A stretch of DNA of 34,608 nt, from assembly GCA_027064005.1 (NCBI GenBank), contig JAMOQM010000112.1, positions 1 through 34,608 on the forward strand, read 5' to 3'. The translations under genes and the position numbers were made by a program. The stretch is from Candidatus Cloacimonadota bacterium. Lineage in GTDB: Bacteria > Cloacimonadota > Cloacimonadia > Cloacimonadales > JAMOQM01. Shown one piece after another: positions 7,816 through 16,874 of the stretch. The first letter of the stretch is position 1. Each line of letters begins with the position of its first letter. Under the pieces are notes generated by a model. That model worked only from the letters and a program-made list of their open reading frames with translations, was not told where the DNA came from and ran no database searches.

Positions 7816-8883
7816 ATGAAAAAGATTCTCATACTTTTTTTACTAATTATTACATCATTTCTTTTCGCAAATGATTTACAGCTTTCGTTAACCGGAATTG
7901 GAAATTTTAACGAATTTTATGCATCATATTTGGATCCTGATAATGTTTCAAATCAACCTATTCTATTCACCGGTAATATTCAAAACACAACTTCTGAAAG
8001 CTTCGAATTTTATCTTACTTTGCAAATTCTTTGGAATAATCAACATCTTTTAGATGAATCGGACGGAAAAATTAATTCCAGAATTCCGATTAATGCAAAC
8101 CAGACTTGGACATTTACAAATCAGGATATAATTAATAACATTGCATCCGGATATTTTAAAGCTCATCTTGATGTTGACAATATTCAAAATAAAATTTCCG
8201 AATTTAAAGATGTTTTAATGGAAACCGGAAAATTCCCGGATGGAGAATATATCCTTAGATTTAAAGCTTATGATTTGGACAATAATCAGATTTCCAACAC
8301 GGAAGAATATTCGTTTACAATTATCAATTATTCTTCCATAACGTTAATTCAACCCGGATTACAATTAGGAAATGGAGTCTTAGAAATTCCGGATAATGAA
8401 CCTTTTTTTATTTGGAACTCCAACGCCTCAACTTATACATTCAAATTATATCATCTCCAATCTGATAATAATTCCGCAGATCAATTGGATTCAACTTCAC
8501 CTCTTTATGAAACTACAGTTCAAACAAACACTTTTAGATATCCACCCTCAGCACCTGCTTTAGAAAATAATCAATTATATGCTTGGAAAGTTGAATTTGA
8601 AAATCAAACAGGTACCGGTTCAACCAGCACTATTTCGAGTAATTATTTTGTTTTTAAAATTCATTCAGGAACATCTCAAACCGGAGAATATAACCAAATT
8701 ATTACTTTTTTACAAAATTTAGGAATTAATTCATCACAAATACAAAATTTATTCCAAAACGGATACGCTCCCACCGGAATAATTACTTTTAATGGAAAAA
8801 TAATAACTCAAGATGAATGGAACGAAATTCTGGATAAAATAATTTCGGGTGAATTAACCATCAAATCAGTAAATGTAAATTAG
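7816..8883 (+). CDS. Secreted hypothetical protein with beta-rich repeats
   Basis: A 355-residue exported protein I do not recognise. It begins with a clear Sec signal peptide (KK, then a Leu/Ile-rich core to about residue 17, ending SFLFA). The body is Asn/Thr/Ser-rich and looks all-beta. Residues about 20-165 are one domain holding alternating hydrophobic strands and YILRFKAYD; residues about 175-280 are a second domain with a fibronectin-like feel (FIWNSNASTYTFKLYHL, YAWKVEFEN). The tail (about 290-355) contains a short helical segment, FNGKIITQDEWNEIL. There is no lipobox cysteine and no sorting domain, so it is probably periplasmic. It starts 2 nt after ddl and is 9 nt from the FecR-like gene; it may be an accessory or ligand-binding part of that module. 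Confidence 0.75.
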   Translation: MKKILILFLLIITSFLFANDLQLSLTGIGNFNEFYASYLDPDNVSNQPILFTGNIQNTTSESFEFYLTLQILWNNQHLLDESDGKINSRIPINANQTWTFTNQDIINNIASGYFKAHLDVDNIQNKISEFKDVLMETGKFPDGEYILRFKAYDLDNNQISNTEEYSFTIINYSSITLIQPGLQLGNGVLEIPDNEPFFIWNSNASTYTFKLYHLQSDNNSADQLDSTSPLYETTVQTNTFRYPPSAPALENNQLYAWKVEFENQTGTGSTSTISSNYFVFKIHSGTSQTGEYNQIITFLQNLGINSSQIQNLFQNGYAPTGIITFNGKIITQDEWNEILDKIISGELTIKSVNVN

Positions 8884-8892
8884 GAGCACAAA

Positions 8893-9561
8893 ATGAAAAA
8901 AATAATTATTACAATAGTCAGTGTTATGAGTATCTTAATTTTAAATTCTCTCGAACCTTCCGCAATCACAATAACTACAAAAGGAGATGTTACTTTATCT
9001 CACGCTAAAACTACCAGCAAATTAAAAAAAGCTGATTTATTATATAATGAAGACGAATTAACTTCTTCTGATAAATCTTTTGCCGCATTTAAGTTTATCG
9101 ACGGAAGCGGAATTATCAAATTGTTCCCAAATAGTAATATCGTAATCAATACCAAAAAAGAATCAGGAAAATTATCTAAAACAACTTTTATCTCAAAAGG
9201 TTCATTATTATCCAAAGTAAATAAACATTTTGGAATTTTTGATGTTGAAACACCAACAACTGTCGCTTCCATAAAAGGAACACAATTTTATCTTAAATAT
9301 CTTGATTCCGGTGAAACAATTCTTTATACAATTGAAGGCTCAATTCTTTTCTCAAATAAAAATAACGGCAAAAATGCTTACGTTCACAAGGGAGAAGTTG
9401 GAAGAAGTGACGGGGCAGGTAATATCGTTGTGAAAAAATATTCTAGTCGAGATTTACCAAATGGTGTCAATGACCAACTTTTTAAAGAAACCAAAACTTT
9501 GAATATTCAAATAAGAAACGCAACCGGCGACACCAAACAAATCAGCATTGAATTAGAATAG
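8893..9561 (+). CDS. FecR-domain periplasmic protein
   Basis: A 222-residue protein with an N-terminal signal peptide (about 1-22) and a FecR domain over about 30-190. Typical elements are GDVTLSHA, LxxxDEL, FAAFKFIDGSGIIKLFPNS, the strand block ISKGSLLSKV, then VETPTTVASIKGTQFYLKY and TxLYTIEGSILFSN. It lacks the cytoplasmic anti-sigma segment and inner-membrane helix of classical TonB-linked FecR, and no sigma factor gene is nearby. It therefore belongs with the stand-alone FecR proteins often found beside CHASE2 cyclases. In this operon it sits between a secreted protein and an outer-membrane barrel and just upstream of a CHASE2 cyclase. A role in relaying an envelope signal is a reasonable inference, not shown by the sequence. 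Confidence 0.8.
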   Translation: MKKIIITIVSVMSILILNSLEPSAITITTKGDVTLSHAKTTSKLKKADLLYNEDELTSSDKSFAAFKFIDGSGIIKLFPNSNIVINTKKESGKLSKTTFISKGSLLSKVNKHFGIFDVETPTTVASIKGTQFYLKYLDSGETILYTIEGSILFSNKNNGKNAYVHKGEVGRSDGAGNIVVKKYSSRDLPNGVNDQLFKETKTLNIQIRNATGDTKQISIELE

Positions 9562-9569
9562 GAGAAATC

Positions 9570-11888
9570 ATGAAAAAATTTACCGTACTATTGATGATAA
9601 TTCTAAGTTCATCATTCTTGTTTGGATTAAATATTCAACAAACAGTCCCGAAATTAATTGAGACGGAATCCAAAGCAAAATTTATTATTGATATTACAGA
9701 ATTTTCTGAAATTTCTTCGATTGATATGTTTTATAAATTCTCTCAAGATAATATTTTTAAAAAAGAGACGGTTGATCTTAATGGTAATACCGGTAGATAT
9801 GGAATTGAATTAACCATCCCGAAAGCTGTTACAGAGCTCGAATATTACTACAAAATTTATACTACAAATGGAACCATTTATTCTTACCCTGAATTCAATC
9901 CTGAAATGCAACCTTTTAGGCTTCAAATACTTCCTAATCATACTAATTTTCAGAGCATTTTTACTCTTTTAAATCCGAGCTCATTCAAATTTAATTCTAA
10001 AGATGAGATTATGTTTGCCATTTCATATTTCCCTGTTTCCGACAGAGTTAATATAAACAAATCTTACATGATGTTAGATGGCAAAAAAATAAAAGATGCA
10101 AAAGTTACAAAAAATGTTGCGGTAAAAAATTTTCGACAACTCCCAAATGGAAATCATACAATTGAAATGGTGATTAAATTAAACAATAATAAAACAATTA
10201 CATCTCCGAAATGGAAGGTTAATGTTGGTAAAAATATTCATCGAGCAATAAAATACAATGGAAATATCTCGTATTTTTCTTATTACAATAAAAAAAATTA
10301 TGATAATAATGAAGACTCTAAAAATACTCAAAACGATCTAACATTAAATTTTAACTCAACTTATTTAAAGAATAGATTAAACGGCAAAATCTATGTTTCG
10401 TCTTTGGAGTCCGGGCAAAAACAAGCAATAAACCGATTTTCATTACTTTATGATTCTCCTGTTTTAGAAATTGATATAGGCGATAATACACCTCATTTTT
10501 CTCAATTAGGAATTACTAATAATGTTAGAGGAATTACATCAAATCTGCATTTCCATTATTTCAGATTATTATCTACCTACGGTTATTTAAAGCGAAATAT
10601 TGCTTGCAAACAAATTGGTGACAAGTCTTATTCTTCGGGAAGTTTTGATAGAAAAATTATAGCCGGAAGAATAGAAATAGGAGCTAAAAATGGCTTTGAA
10701 TTAGGGCTTTCAGTTACTAAAAATAAAGACATTATTTCATCTTTAGATGAGAATCAATTTACCACAAACGATTCATTGAAGTCTTTAATTATCACTCCAA
10801 AAGACAATATTCTGATTGGTTCCGATTTCAATTATTCTTTGTTGGAAAATAGATTACATTTTTATGGAGAGATATCGGTAAGTATGTATAATAACAATAT
10901 TTACGAGGGAGCAATCTCAAAGGATGATCTTGAAGATTATGGAATTGATTTACCATTTGATCCTCAAGACTATGAGCAATTGTTTGTTATAAATAAAAAT
11001 GTAGCTCCTTATAAATTAGGACTTTCAATGGCAGCGATAACTTCAGGAATTAGATATTATGATAGAATAAATAACTTTAATTTTACCTTTGGACAATACG
11101 GAAGTGCTTATAATTCCCTATCTTCAAATCTTCCTCAGGATAAAAGAATTTTATCATTCTCCGACCAACTTAATCTTCAAAACAAATTTTTCTTATTATT
11201 AGGAGGTTCATTTTCACAAAACAATCTTTCAGATAATAAAGTAACCACGAATAAAGGGAAAAATATCTATTCTAATATTTTGATTAAAACCGGTAACGCC
11301 CAAACTCTTCATTTCAGAGGTCAATATTCTCTTAATGAAAACGATGACAAATCAATGAAATCAAGCTATAATTTGATTGAAAGCGGATACGATTTTTCCA
11401 TTCTCAATCAATCAGATTATCCGACAAATATGTCTGTTTCAATTTCCAGAGCTTATAATAACAATGAAACTTTAGACAATTCTGAAAACACAAAGACTAA
11501 TATCAATGTATTCTCAATCAGTAAATTGGCATATTTCCCTGTTGATATTAAACTCGGTTTCACTTTGAATAATGTTAAAGATGTTACCGATTTTGCAGAA
11601 ACAACCTTAGATGATATTAATAACAAATATTGGAATAATAATTATCTTTTGGGAGCAAAATTTCATTTTTTAAGAGACAAAGTTGTCCCGTATATTAATT
11701 ACCAATACACCAATGTTTCGGAAAAAGATTCACAAAATAAACACAATATCAGCATCGGAACCTCATATATCCCATTCGAAAAAACAAGCATTTCAACCAA
11801 ATATTCATTTTATTCTTACAACACTGATGCCGGAGAAAATGATTATAAAAACAATGTTTTTTCATTGAATATTACTCAAAGATTCTAA
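9570..11888 (+). CDS. Predicted outer-membrane beta-barrel protein
   Basis: A 772-residue exported protein with a signal peptide (about 1-19). Residues about 20-215 look like two Ig-like all-beta domains ending in WKVNVGKN. From about 225 onward the sequence alternates polar and hydrophobic/aromatic residues in many 8-12-residue strands separated by Asn/Asp/Ser-rich loops. It ends with Phe (LNITQRF), the usual last residue of an outer-membrane barrel recognised by the BAM machinery. I cannot assign it to a named porin or TonB-receptor family; there is no TonB box or plug domain. It lies 8 nt downstream of the FecR-like gene and 1 nt upstream of the CHASE2 cyclase, so it is a candidate surface sensor or export pore for this operon. 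Confidence 0.75.
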   Translation: MKKFTVLLMIILSSSFLFGLNIQQTVPKLIETESKAKFIIDITEFSEISSIDMFYKFSQDNIFKKETVDLNGNTGRYGIELTIPKAVTELEYYYKIYTTNGTIYSYPEFNPEMQPFRLQILPNHTNFQSIFTLLNPSSFKFNSKDEIMFAISYFPVSDRVNINKSYMMLDGKKIKDAKVTKNVAVKNFRQLPNGNHTIEMVIKLNNNKTITSPKWKVNVGKNIHRAIKYNGNISYFSYYNKKNYDNNEDSKNTQNDLTLNFNSTYLKNRLNGKIYVSSLESGQKQAINRFSLLYDSPVLEIDIGDNTPHFSQLGITNNVRGITSNLHFHYFRLLSTYGYLKRNIACKQIGDKSYSSGSFDRKIIAGRIEIGAKNGFELGLSVTKNKDIISSLDENQFTTNDSLKSLIITPKDNILIGSDFNYSLLENRLHFYGEISVSMYNNNIYEGAISKDDLEDYGIDLPFDPQDYEQLFVINKNVAPYKLGLSMAAITSGIRYYDRINNFNFTFGQYGSAYNSLSSNLPQDKRILSFSDQLNLQNKFFLLLGGSFSQNNLSDNKVTTNKGKNIYSNILIKTGNAQTLHFRGQYSLNENDDKSMKSSYNLIESGYDFSILNQSDYPTNMSVSISRAYNNNETLDNSENTKTNINVFSISKLAYFPVDIKLGFTLNNVKDVTDFAETTLDDINNKYWNNNYLLGAKFHFLRDKVVPYINYQYTNVSEKDSQNKHNISIGTSYIPFEKTSISTKYSFYSYNTDAGENDYKNNVFSLNITQRF

Positions 11889-11889
11889 A

Positions 11890-13743
11890 ATGAAATATCT
11901 AAGTAAGTCTTTTGTCCCGCTGGTCTTAATTATAATTTCGAGCATTTTTTTCTCAACAAATCTATGGAAAAATCTGGAATTAAAGGCTTACGATATTTTA
12001 TTTTCATTGCGTAACAATAGAGAAATTTCCAATGATGTGGTTATTGTTTCTATTGATGATGAAACTTTTGCGTCATTAGATACGAGGTGGCCATTTAAAA
12101 GACAGTTGTACGCAAAATTAATTGATAATTTAGAAAATGCCGGAGCAAAAACAATTGTTTTTGATATTGAATTTACCGAAAAATCAGATACTTTTAATGA
12201 TTCATTATTTTCAAATGAATTAAATAAATATAACAATATCATTTTAGCAGGCAAAATTTATAAATATCAGGATGGAAATTATACTAAATTACAATTGGTT
12301 CAGCCTTTGGAAAGGTTTAGGAAAACTAATGATTGGGGAATTGTAAATATTATCCCTGACATAGATCAATTTGTCAGAAACTACTCTATTTATGATTTTG
12401 TCGGGCATGATATTTATTATTCTCTGGGATTATCTGCTTACGGAAATTATCTGTTTGGAAATAATTGGCAATCTAAAATCAAATCAAACAATCGATTTTT
12501 CAGTTTGGGGAATTTGAATTTTGAGAAAAAAAACGCCCATAATTTCCTCATTAATTTTGCAGGTCCATCCGGGTCTATTAAGAGTTATCCTTTTTCTCAA
12601 GTTATTGATGATTCGACATTTACCCTGCCAGTTCTTGACATAAATAGTTTTTATGATTTGAAAAACGCAAATGCTTTCAAAAATAAAATTGTTTTTATCG
12701 GAGCGACTTCCGATGAACTTCACGACGTTTTTCCAACGCCATTTTTAAGCGGTAAAAAATTAATGGCCGGAGTAGAAATTCATGCCAATTTTGTTGATTC
12801 AATTTTGATGAATAAATTTCTTCATAAACTTAATTTACTCCGGATTTTAATCCTAATCTTAATCACAAATATAGTTTTCTATTTAATCAATTCTAAGATA
12901 AAGCCATCGCGTTCTATTTTTATTTCACTTCTTTTTATTATTGGATATTGGTTAGTTGTCTATTATTTCTTTAGCCATAAGTTACTTATTTTACCTATTT
13001 TAATCATACCGGGATACGTAATAATTTCTTATCTCTACGGTTTTATTTTTCAACATTCAAAATTAAGAAAAGAACGTAAGTTTATAAAATTTGCTTTTGA
13101 GAGATATTTATCCGCCGATGTTGTAGAAGAACTTTTGGAAGATCCGAAAAAACTAAAATATGGCGGTCAAGAAAAAGAGATATCGATTTTATTTACCGAT
13201 ATTAGGTCATTTACAACCTTCACCGAATCTCATAATCTAAATGAAACAATTCCGCAATTACGAGAATATTTTACCGAAATGGTAAAAGCAATCAAAGATA
13301 ATCGTGGAATGATTGATAAATTTATTGGTGATGCAATAATGGCTATTTTCGGTGATCCTATTTATGATGAAAATCACGCATTAAATGCTTGTAAAGCTGC
13401 CTTAGCAATGCAAGTTAACTTAAAAAAATTACAAGAAAAATGGCAAAAAAAAGGAGTGGATATTTTCGTGAACGGAATTGGAATTAATTCCGGAAATTGT
13501 ATTGTTGGAAATTTGGGTTCAGAGCAGATCTTTGATTATACAGCTATTGGGGATACAGTTAATCTTGCATCGAGGCTTGAATCTGCTAATAAAAAATATC
13601 CGACTGAATCAAAAATAATAATTAGCGAATATACTTTTGAACTTGCAAAAGAAAAAATTATTGCCAAATATTTAGATGAAACAAAAGTTAAAGGAAAAGA
13701 AAAGTCTGTAAAAATTTATGAACTAATTGGAATTAAAGAATAG
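11890..13743 (+). CDS. CHASE2-domain class III adenylate/guanylate cyclase
   Basis: A 617-residue inner-membrane receptor cyclase. One N-terminal helix (about 8-23) leads to a periplasmic CHASE2 domain (about 30-305; VVIVSIDDETF, RWPFKRQLYAKLIDNL, KNKIVFIGATS, FPTPF and GVEIHANFVDSIL are typical). Three transmembrane helices follow (about 310-395), then a short linker (FERYLSADVVEELL) and the catalytic domain (about 430-600). Metal ligands are Asp437 (FTDIRSFT) and Asp481 (KFIGDAIMAIFGDP). Lys477 is the purine-selecting lysine and Asn558/Arg562 stabilise the transition state. The second selectivity position is Thr551 (DYTAIGD), the class IIIb pattern. All residues for a homodimeric active site are present. 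cAMP is the likely product, but specificity cannot be proved from sequence. The ATG follows the barrel gene by 1 nt. Confidence 0.92.
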   Translation: MKYLSKSFVPLVLIIISSIFFSTNLWKNLELKAYDILFSLRNNREISNDVVIVSIDDETFASLDTRWPFKRQLYAKLIDNLENAGAKTIVFDIEFTEKSDTFNDSLFSNELNKYNNIILAGKIYKYQDGNYTKLQLVQPLERFRKTNDWGIVNIIPDIDQFVRNYSIYDFVGHDIYYSLGLSAYGNYLFGNNWQSKIKSNNRFFSLGNLNFEKKNAHNFLINFAGPSGSIKSYPFSQVIDDSTFTLPVLDINSFYDLKNANAFKNKIVFIGATSDELHDVFPTPFLSGKKLMAGVEIHANFVDSILMNKFLHKLNLLRILILILITNIVFYLINSKIKPSRSIFISLLFIIGYWLVVYYFFSHKLLILPILIIPGYVIISYLYGFIFQHSKLRKERKFIKFAFERYLSADVVEELLEDPKKLKYGGQEKEISILFTDIRSFTTFTESHNLNETIPQLREYFTEMVKAIKDNRGMIDKFIGDAIMAIFGDPIYDENHALNACKAALAMQVNLKKLQEKWQKKGVDIFVNGIGINSGNCIVGNLGSEQIFDYTAIGDTVNLASRLESANKKYPTESKIIISEYTFELAKEKIIAKYLDETKVKGKEKSVKIYELIGIKE

Positions 13744-13751
13744 GAGTTTAA

Positions 13752-14600
13752 ATGCATATCTTTTATAATTTCAACAAAAAGATACTTGATAAAATCAAAG
13801 TTGACCACCAACTTTTTGAATACACAGAATCTGAAAATCCTAATTTAACAAAATACGATATTTTTCTGAAATTAAAGGATAACAATTCCTATCAAATTAT
13901 TTATCAGAAAAATAAAATTATCAATTCTAATGATAAAGACATTAACAATTTCCTCAAAATAGTTATCGAACTCCAAAACGCATTATTTGAGAGGGATTTA
14001 AATCAAAAAAAATATCTCTTTGAGATCAAAAACAAACTAATTATTAATAAAGAGAATACCAGATTACAAAAGAAATTAATTTATGATAGCAAATTTGATT
14101 GTTATAACTTTGGATATTTTAAATCTCAATGCCAAAAAGAAATTGAGAAATATAGAAGATATTTAGAACCATTTACAATTCTGCTTCTTGATATTGATAA
14201 TTTTAAGAAAATTAATGATGAATATGGGCACGATGTTGGAGACATTGCGTTAGAAAAATTTATAGAAGCTATCAAAAAAAATATCAGAACGGTTGATATG
14301 GTTTTTAGATTTGGTGGTGATGAATTTGTCGTGCTTCTCCATAAAGCAATGATGGTCGGCTCATTTATCGTCTCAAAAAGAATTCAAGATTCTATCAACA
14401 AAATCTCATTTATGGCAAACAATGTCTTGGTTAAAAATAAAATAAAAACATCTATCGGTATTGTAACTGTCTCTGAAGAAGTCGAAGAAAATATTTTAGA
14501 TGTTGATAGCTTATTCAAAAAAGCAGATAGAGCTCTTTATAATGCTAAAGATTCAGGGAAAAACAGAATTATCCATATTGAACATTGCAAGAGGTGCTAA
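13752..14600 (+). CDS. GGDEF-domain diguanylate cyclase
   Basis: A cytoplasmic protein of 282 residues with no membrane helix or signal peptide. The first 115 residues are an unrecognised segment rich in Lys, Asn and Asp, ending in a likely coiled coil. The GGDEF domain spans about 118-278: ILLLDIDNFKKINDEYGHDVGD carries the metal-binding Asp and the substrate Asn/Asp, and the signature loop is GGDEF at 188-192. An RxxD inhibitory site (Arg179-Asp182) lies exactly five residues before GGDEF, so product feedback by c-di-GMP is likely. ADRALYNAKDSGKNRI closes the domain. It starts 8 nt after the CHASE2 cyclase with a TAGGAG ribosome site, placing synthesis of two second messengers in one operon. 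No EAL or HD-GYP partner is present. Confidence 0.93.
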   Translation: MHIFYNFNKKILDKIKVDHQLFEYTESENPNLTKYDIFLKLKDNNSYQIIYQKNKIINSNDKDINNFLKIVIELQNALFERDLNQKKYLFEIKNKLIINKENTRLQKKLIYDSKFDCYNFGYFKSQCQKEIEKYRRYLEPFTILLLDIDNFKKINDEYGHDVGDIALEKFIEAIKKNIRTVDMVFRFGGDEFVVLLHKAMMVGSFIVSKRIQDSINKISFMANNVLVKNKIKTSIGIVTVSEEVEENILDVDSLFKKADRALYNAKDSGKNRIIHIEHCKRC

Positions 14601-14603
14601 AAA

Positions 14604-15125
14604 ATGTTTTCCAGAATACTTATTCTTTTCAGTATAATTTTTCTCCCTTTGATGATTTTCGGACTGCCAAAATTCACAATAAAAAGTAATAGCTTTGAAA
14701 ATAACGGCGATATTCCTTCAAAGTATTCTTATCACAATTCCAATATCTCTCCGGAATTGCACTGGTCAAATTTTCCCCAAAAAACAAAATCTTTTGCCAT
14801 CATTGTTGATGATCCTGATGCTCCGGTTAAAACATGGGTTCATTGGGTAATTTATAATATACCTAAAACAACAACATCTCTCAAAGAACATTTAACTCAT
14901 GAAAAAATATTTCCATCCGGCATAACTCAAGGAAAATCTGATTTTAAAAATTTTGGTTATGATGGTCCTGCTCCACCTTATGGAACTCACCATTATCATT
15001 TTAAAATTTATGCTTTAGATGCTGAATTAAATTTGCCGCCGGGACTTACTAAAAGTCAGTTAGAAGAAAAAATCAAACATCATATTTTAGCGAAAAGTGA
15101 AATTATCGGACTATTCGCAAAGTAA
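14604..15125 (+). CDS. YbhB/YbcL-family (PEBP, Raf-kinase-inhibitor-like) exported protein
   Basis: A 173-residue member of the phosphatidylethanolamine-binding protein family. It has an N-terminal hydrophobic signal (about 4-20), so it is probably periplasmic. The conserved anion-binding pocket is complete: Asp69-Asp70-Pro-Asp72 (DDPDAP), TWVHWVIYNIP with His80, GxNDFxxxGYDGPxPP-like residues 110-125, and GTHHYHFKIYALD (127-139). Bacterial members have no settled function; ligand binding or inhibition of proteases/kinases has been proposed for the family. It starts 3 nt after the GGDEF gene and uses a GAGGTG ribosome site inside that gene's end. It is the last gene of the ddl-led run; no clear terminator follows, only AT-rich sequence before the next promoter. 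Confidence 0.9.
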   Translation: MFSRILILFSIIFLPLMIFGLPKFTIKSNSFENNGDIPSKYSYHNSNISPELHWSNFPQKTKSFAIIVDDPDAPVKTWVHWVIYNIPKTTTSLKEHLTHEKIFPSGITQGKSDFKNFGYDGPAPPYGTHHYHFKIYALDAELNLPPGLTKSQLEEKIKHHILAKSEIIGLFAK

Positions 15126-15243
15126 ATCTTCGTTCCCAAAATTTATTGAGATTTATTCAAATAGACAATCCGATAATCAAATTATTTTTCAGATATTTTT
15201 TCATTAGAAATTCATTAAACAACCATAATTCACCTATTTAACC

Positions 15244-15272
15244 TTGACGAAATAGACAGTTTTAAATAATTA
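15244..15272 (+). promoter_or_regulatory. Predicted promoter of kamD-kamE
   Basis: TTGACG (15244-15249), a 17-nt spacer and TAATTA (15267-15272) lie 53 nt upstream of the GTG start. It lies in the 171-nt gap after the PEBP gene, which otherwise contains only AT-rich sequence with no gene or RNA element that I can see. Confidence 0.5.
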
Positions 15273-15296
15273 AGAAAAAATATTTTTGGAGGATTT

Positions 15297-16853
15297 GTGA
15301 TTAAATTAACTATTGATCAATCAAAAATTGATGAAGCTAGAAATTATGCAAAAAATATAGTTGATTCTTTAAAATGGTTACTGAATGACTATAGCTCAGA
15401 CACTATCGAAAGAACAATTGTACGTTTATTTGGAATTGATGGAGCAATTGACGAAACCCCAATTCCAAACCTCGTTGTCGAACACCTTAAAGAAAAAAAC
15501 GTTATCGATCGTGGTGCAGCCTATTGGATTGCCAATTCAATGCTTGCTACAAATTTATCAGCTCAAGAAGTTGCTGAAGAAATTTCTAACGGGAAATTAG
15601 ATGTTACAAGTTTAGATGCTCAACCTGATAAAAAAATAATCAAATTAATAGATGAATTAACTGAAAAAATGTTAAACCACATTAAAGCTCAGAAAAAGTT
15701 TAGAGAAAATAAATTTGAGGAATTTGGACCTCGCAAAAAACCATCTATTTACGTTATTGTTGCCACCGGTAATATTTATGACGATGTTGTTCAAGCAAAA
15801 TCTGCGGCTCGGGAAGGTGCTGATATTATTGCGGTTATCCGCTCAACAGCTCAATCATTATTAGATTATGTACCTTACGGAGCAACTACTGTCGGTTTTG
15901 GCGGAACTTTCGCAACGCAAGAAAATTTCAAGATAATGAGACAAGGATTAGACGAAGTTGGTGATGAATTACACAGATATATTTCATTAACAAATTATGC
16001 TTCCGGTTTATGTATGCCTGAAATCGCAGTTATGGGTGCAATTGAACGACTCGACGTAATGTTAAATGATGCAATGTACGGAATTCTTTTTAGAGATATC
16101 AATATGAAGAGAACATTGTTGGATCAATATTTTTCCCGAATGATTAATGCTTATGCAGGTATAGAAATTCAAACCGGTGAAGATAATTATCTCACAACTT
16201 CGGATGCAATTGAAAAAGCATACACTGTTACCGCCTCGCAATTAATCAATGAACAATTCGCTTACGTTTCCGGAATTAAAAAAGAAAAATTGGGAATCGG
16301 ACACGCTTTTGAAATCAACCCCGACATTACGGACAGTTTCAGTTATGAATTTGCTCACGCACTTTTAACAAGCAGACTATTCCCGGATTCTCCTTCAAAA
16401 TATATGCCTCCAACAAAACACGCAACCGGAAATATCTTCAAAGTATATATTATGAATGCAATGTTCAACCTTGTTTCTCAAATGACAAATCAAGGTGTTC
16501 AACTTCTTGGAATGATGACGGAAGCAATTCATACTCCGCATTTGGTTGATCGAGCTTTAGCAATTGAAAATGCAAATTATGTTTTCAATACTGCTAAAAA
16601 CTTTGCTCAAAATTTTGATTTATTGCCGGATAGTTTCATTAATAAAAGAGCCGAAACTGTTTTGGATGAAGCAAGATTATTCTTAAAAAAAGTATCTGAA
16701 CAAGGTCTTTTTGAATCGATGTCAAAAGGTGATTTCGCCGATATCAAACGAACCGAATTTGGTGGAAAAGGTGTTCAAGGTATCTTTAAAAAATCAGAGA
16801 ACTACTTCAATCCTTTTATGGATAGAATGAAAGCTGAATTAAATTTAAAATAA
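15297..16853 (+). CDS. kamD: Lysine 5,6-aminomutase alpha subunit
   Basis: Large subunit of the adenosylcobalamin- and PLP-dependent lysine 5,6-aminomutase. It moves the terminal amino group of D-lysine or L-beta-lysine to carbon 5 during lysine fermentation. It has 518 residues, about the family length, as a TIM-barrel catalytic domain. Segments I recognise from this family include RTIVRLFGIDGA-like residues 42-52, RGAAYWIANSMLA, YVIVATGNIYDDVVQAKSAAREGADIIAVIRSTAQS-type residues, YGATTVGFGGTFATQENF, and IEIQTGEDNYLTTSDA. Translation starts at a GTG with GGAGGA 4 nt upstream. It is followed 21 nt later by kamE. It needs a B12 cofactor, so the cell must make or import cobalamin. Confidence 0.93.
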   Translation: MIKLTIDQSKIDEARNYAKNIVDSLKWLLNDYSSDTIERTIVRLFGIDGAIDETPIPNLVVEHLKEKNVIDRGAAYWIANSMLATNLSAQEVAEEISNGKLDVTSLDAQPDKKIIKLIDELTEKMLNHIKAQKKFRENKFEEFGPRKKPSIYVIVATGNIYDDVVQAKSAAREGADIIAVIRSTAQSLLDYVPYGATTVGFGGTFATQENFKIMRQGLDEVGDELHRYISLTNYASGLCMPEIAVMGAIERLDVMLNDAMYGILFRDINMKRTLLDQYFSRMINAYAGIEIQTGEDNYLTTSDAIEKAYTVTASQLINEQFAYVSGIKKEKLGIGHAFEINPDITDSFSYEFAHALLTSRLFPDSPSKYMPPTKHATGNIFKVYIMNAMFNLVSQMTNQGVQLLGMMTEAIHTPHLVDRALAIENANYVFNTAKNFAQNFDLLPDSFINKRAETVLDEARLFLKKVSEQGLFESMSKGDFADIKRTEFGGKGVQGIFKKSENYFNPFMDRMKAELNLK

Positions 16854-16874
16854 CTTATCTGTTTTGGAGGAAAA

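Noticed and set aside
11683-11868. 61-codon ORF in another frame at the end of the barrel gene
   Set aside because: It lies wholly inside the barrel coding sequence, starts without a ribosome site and has no recognisable content.
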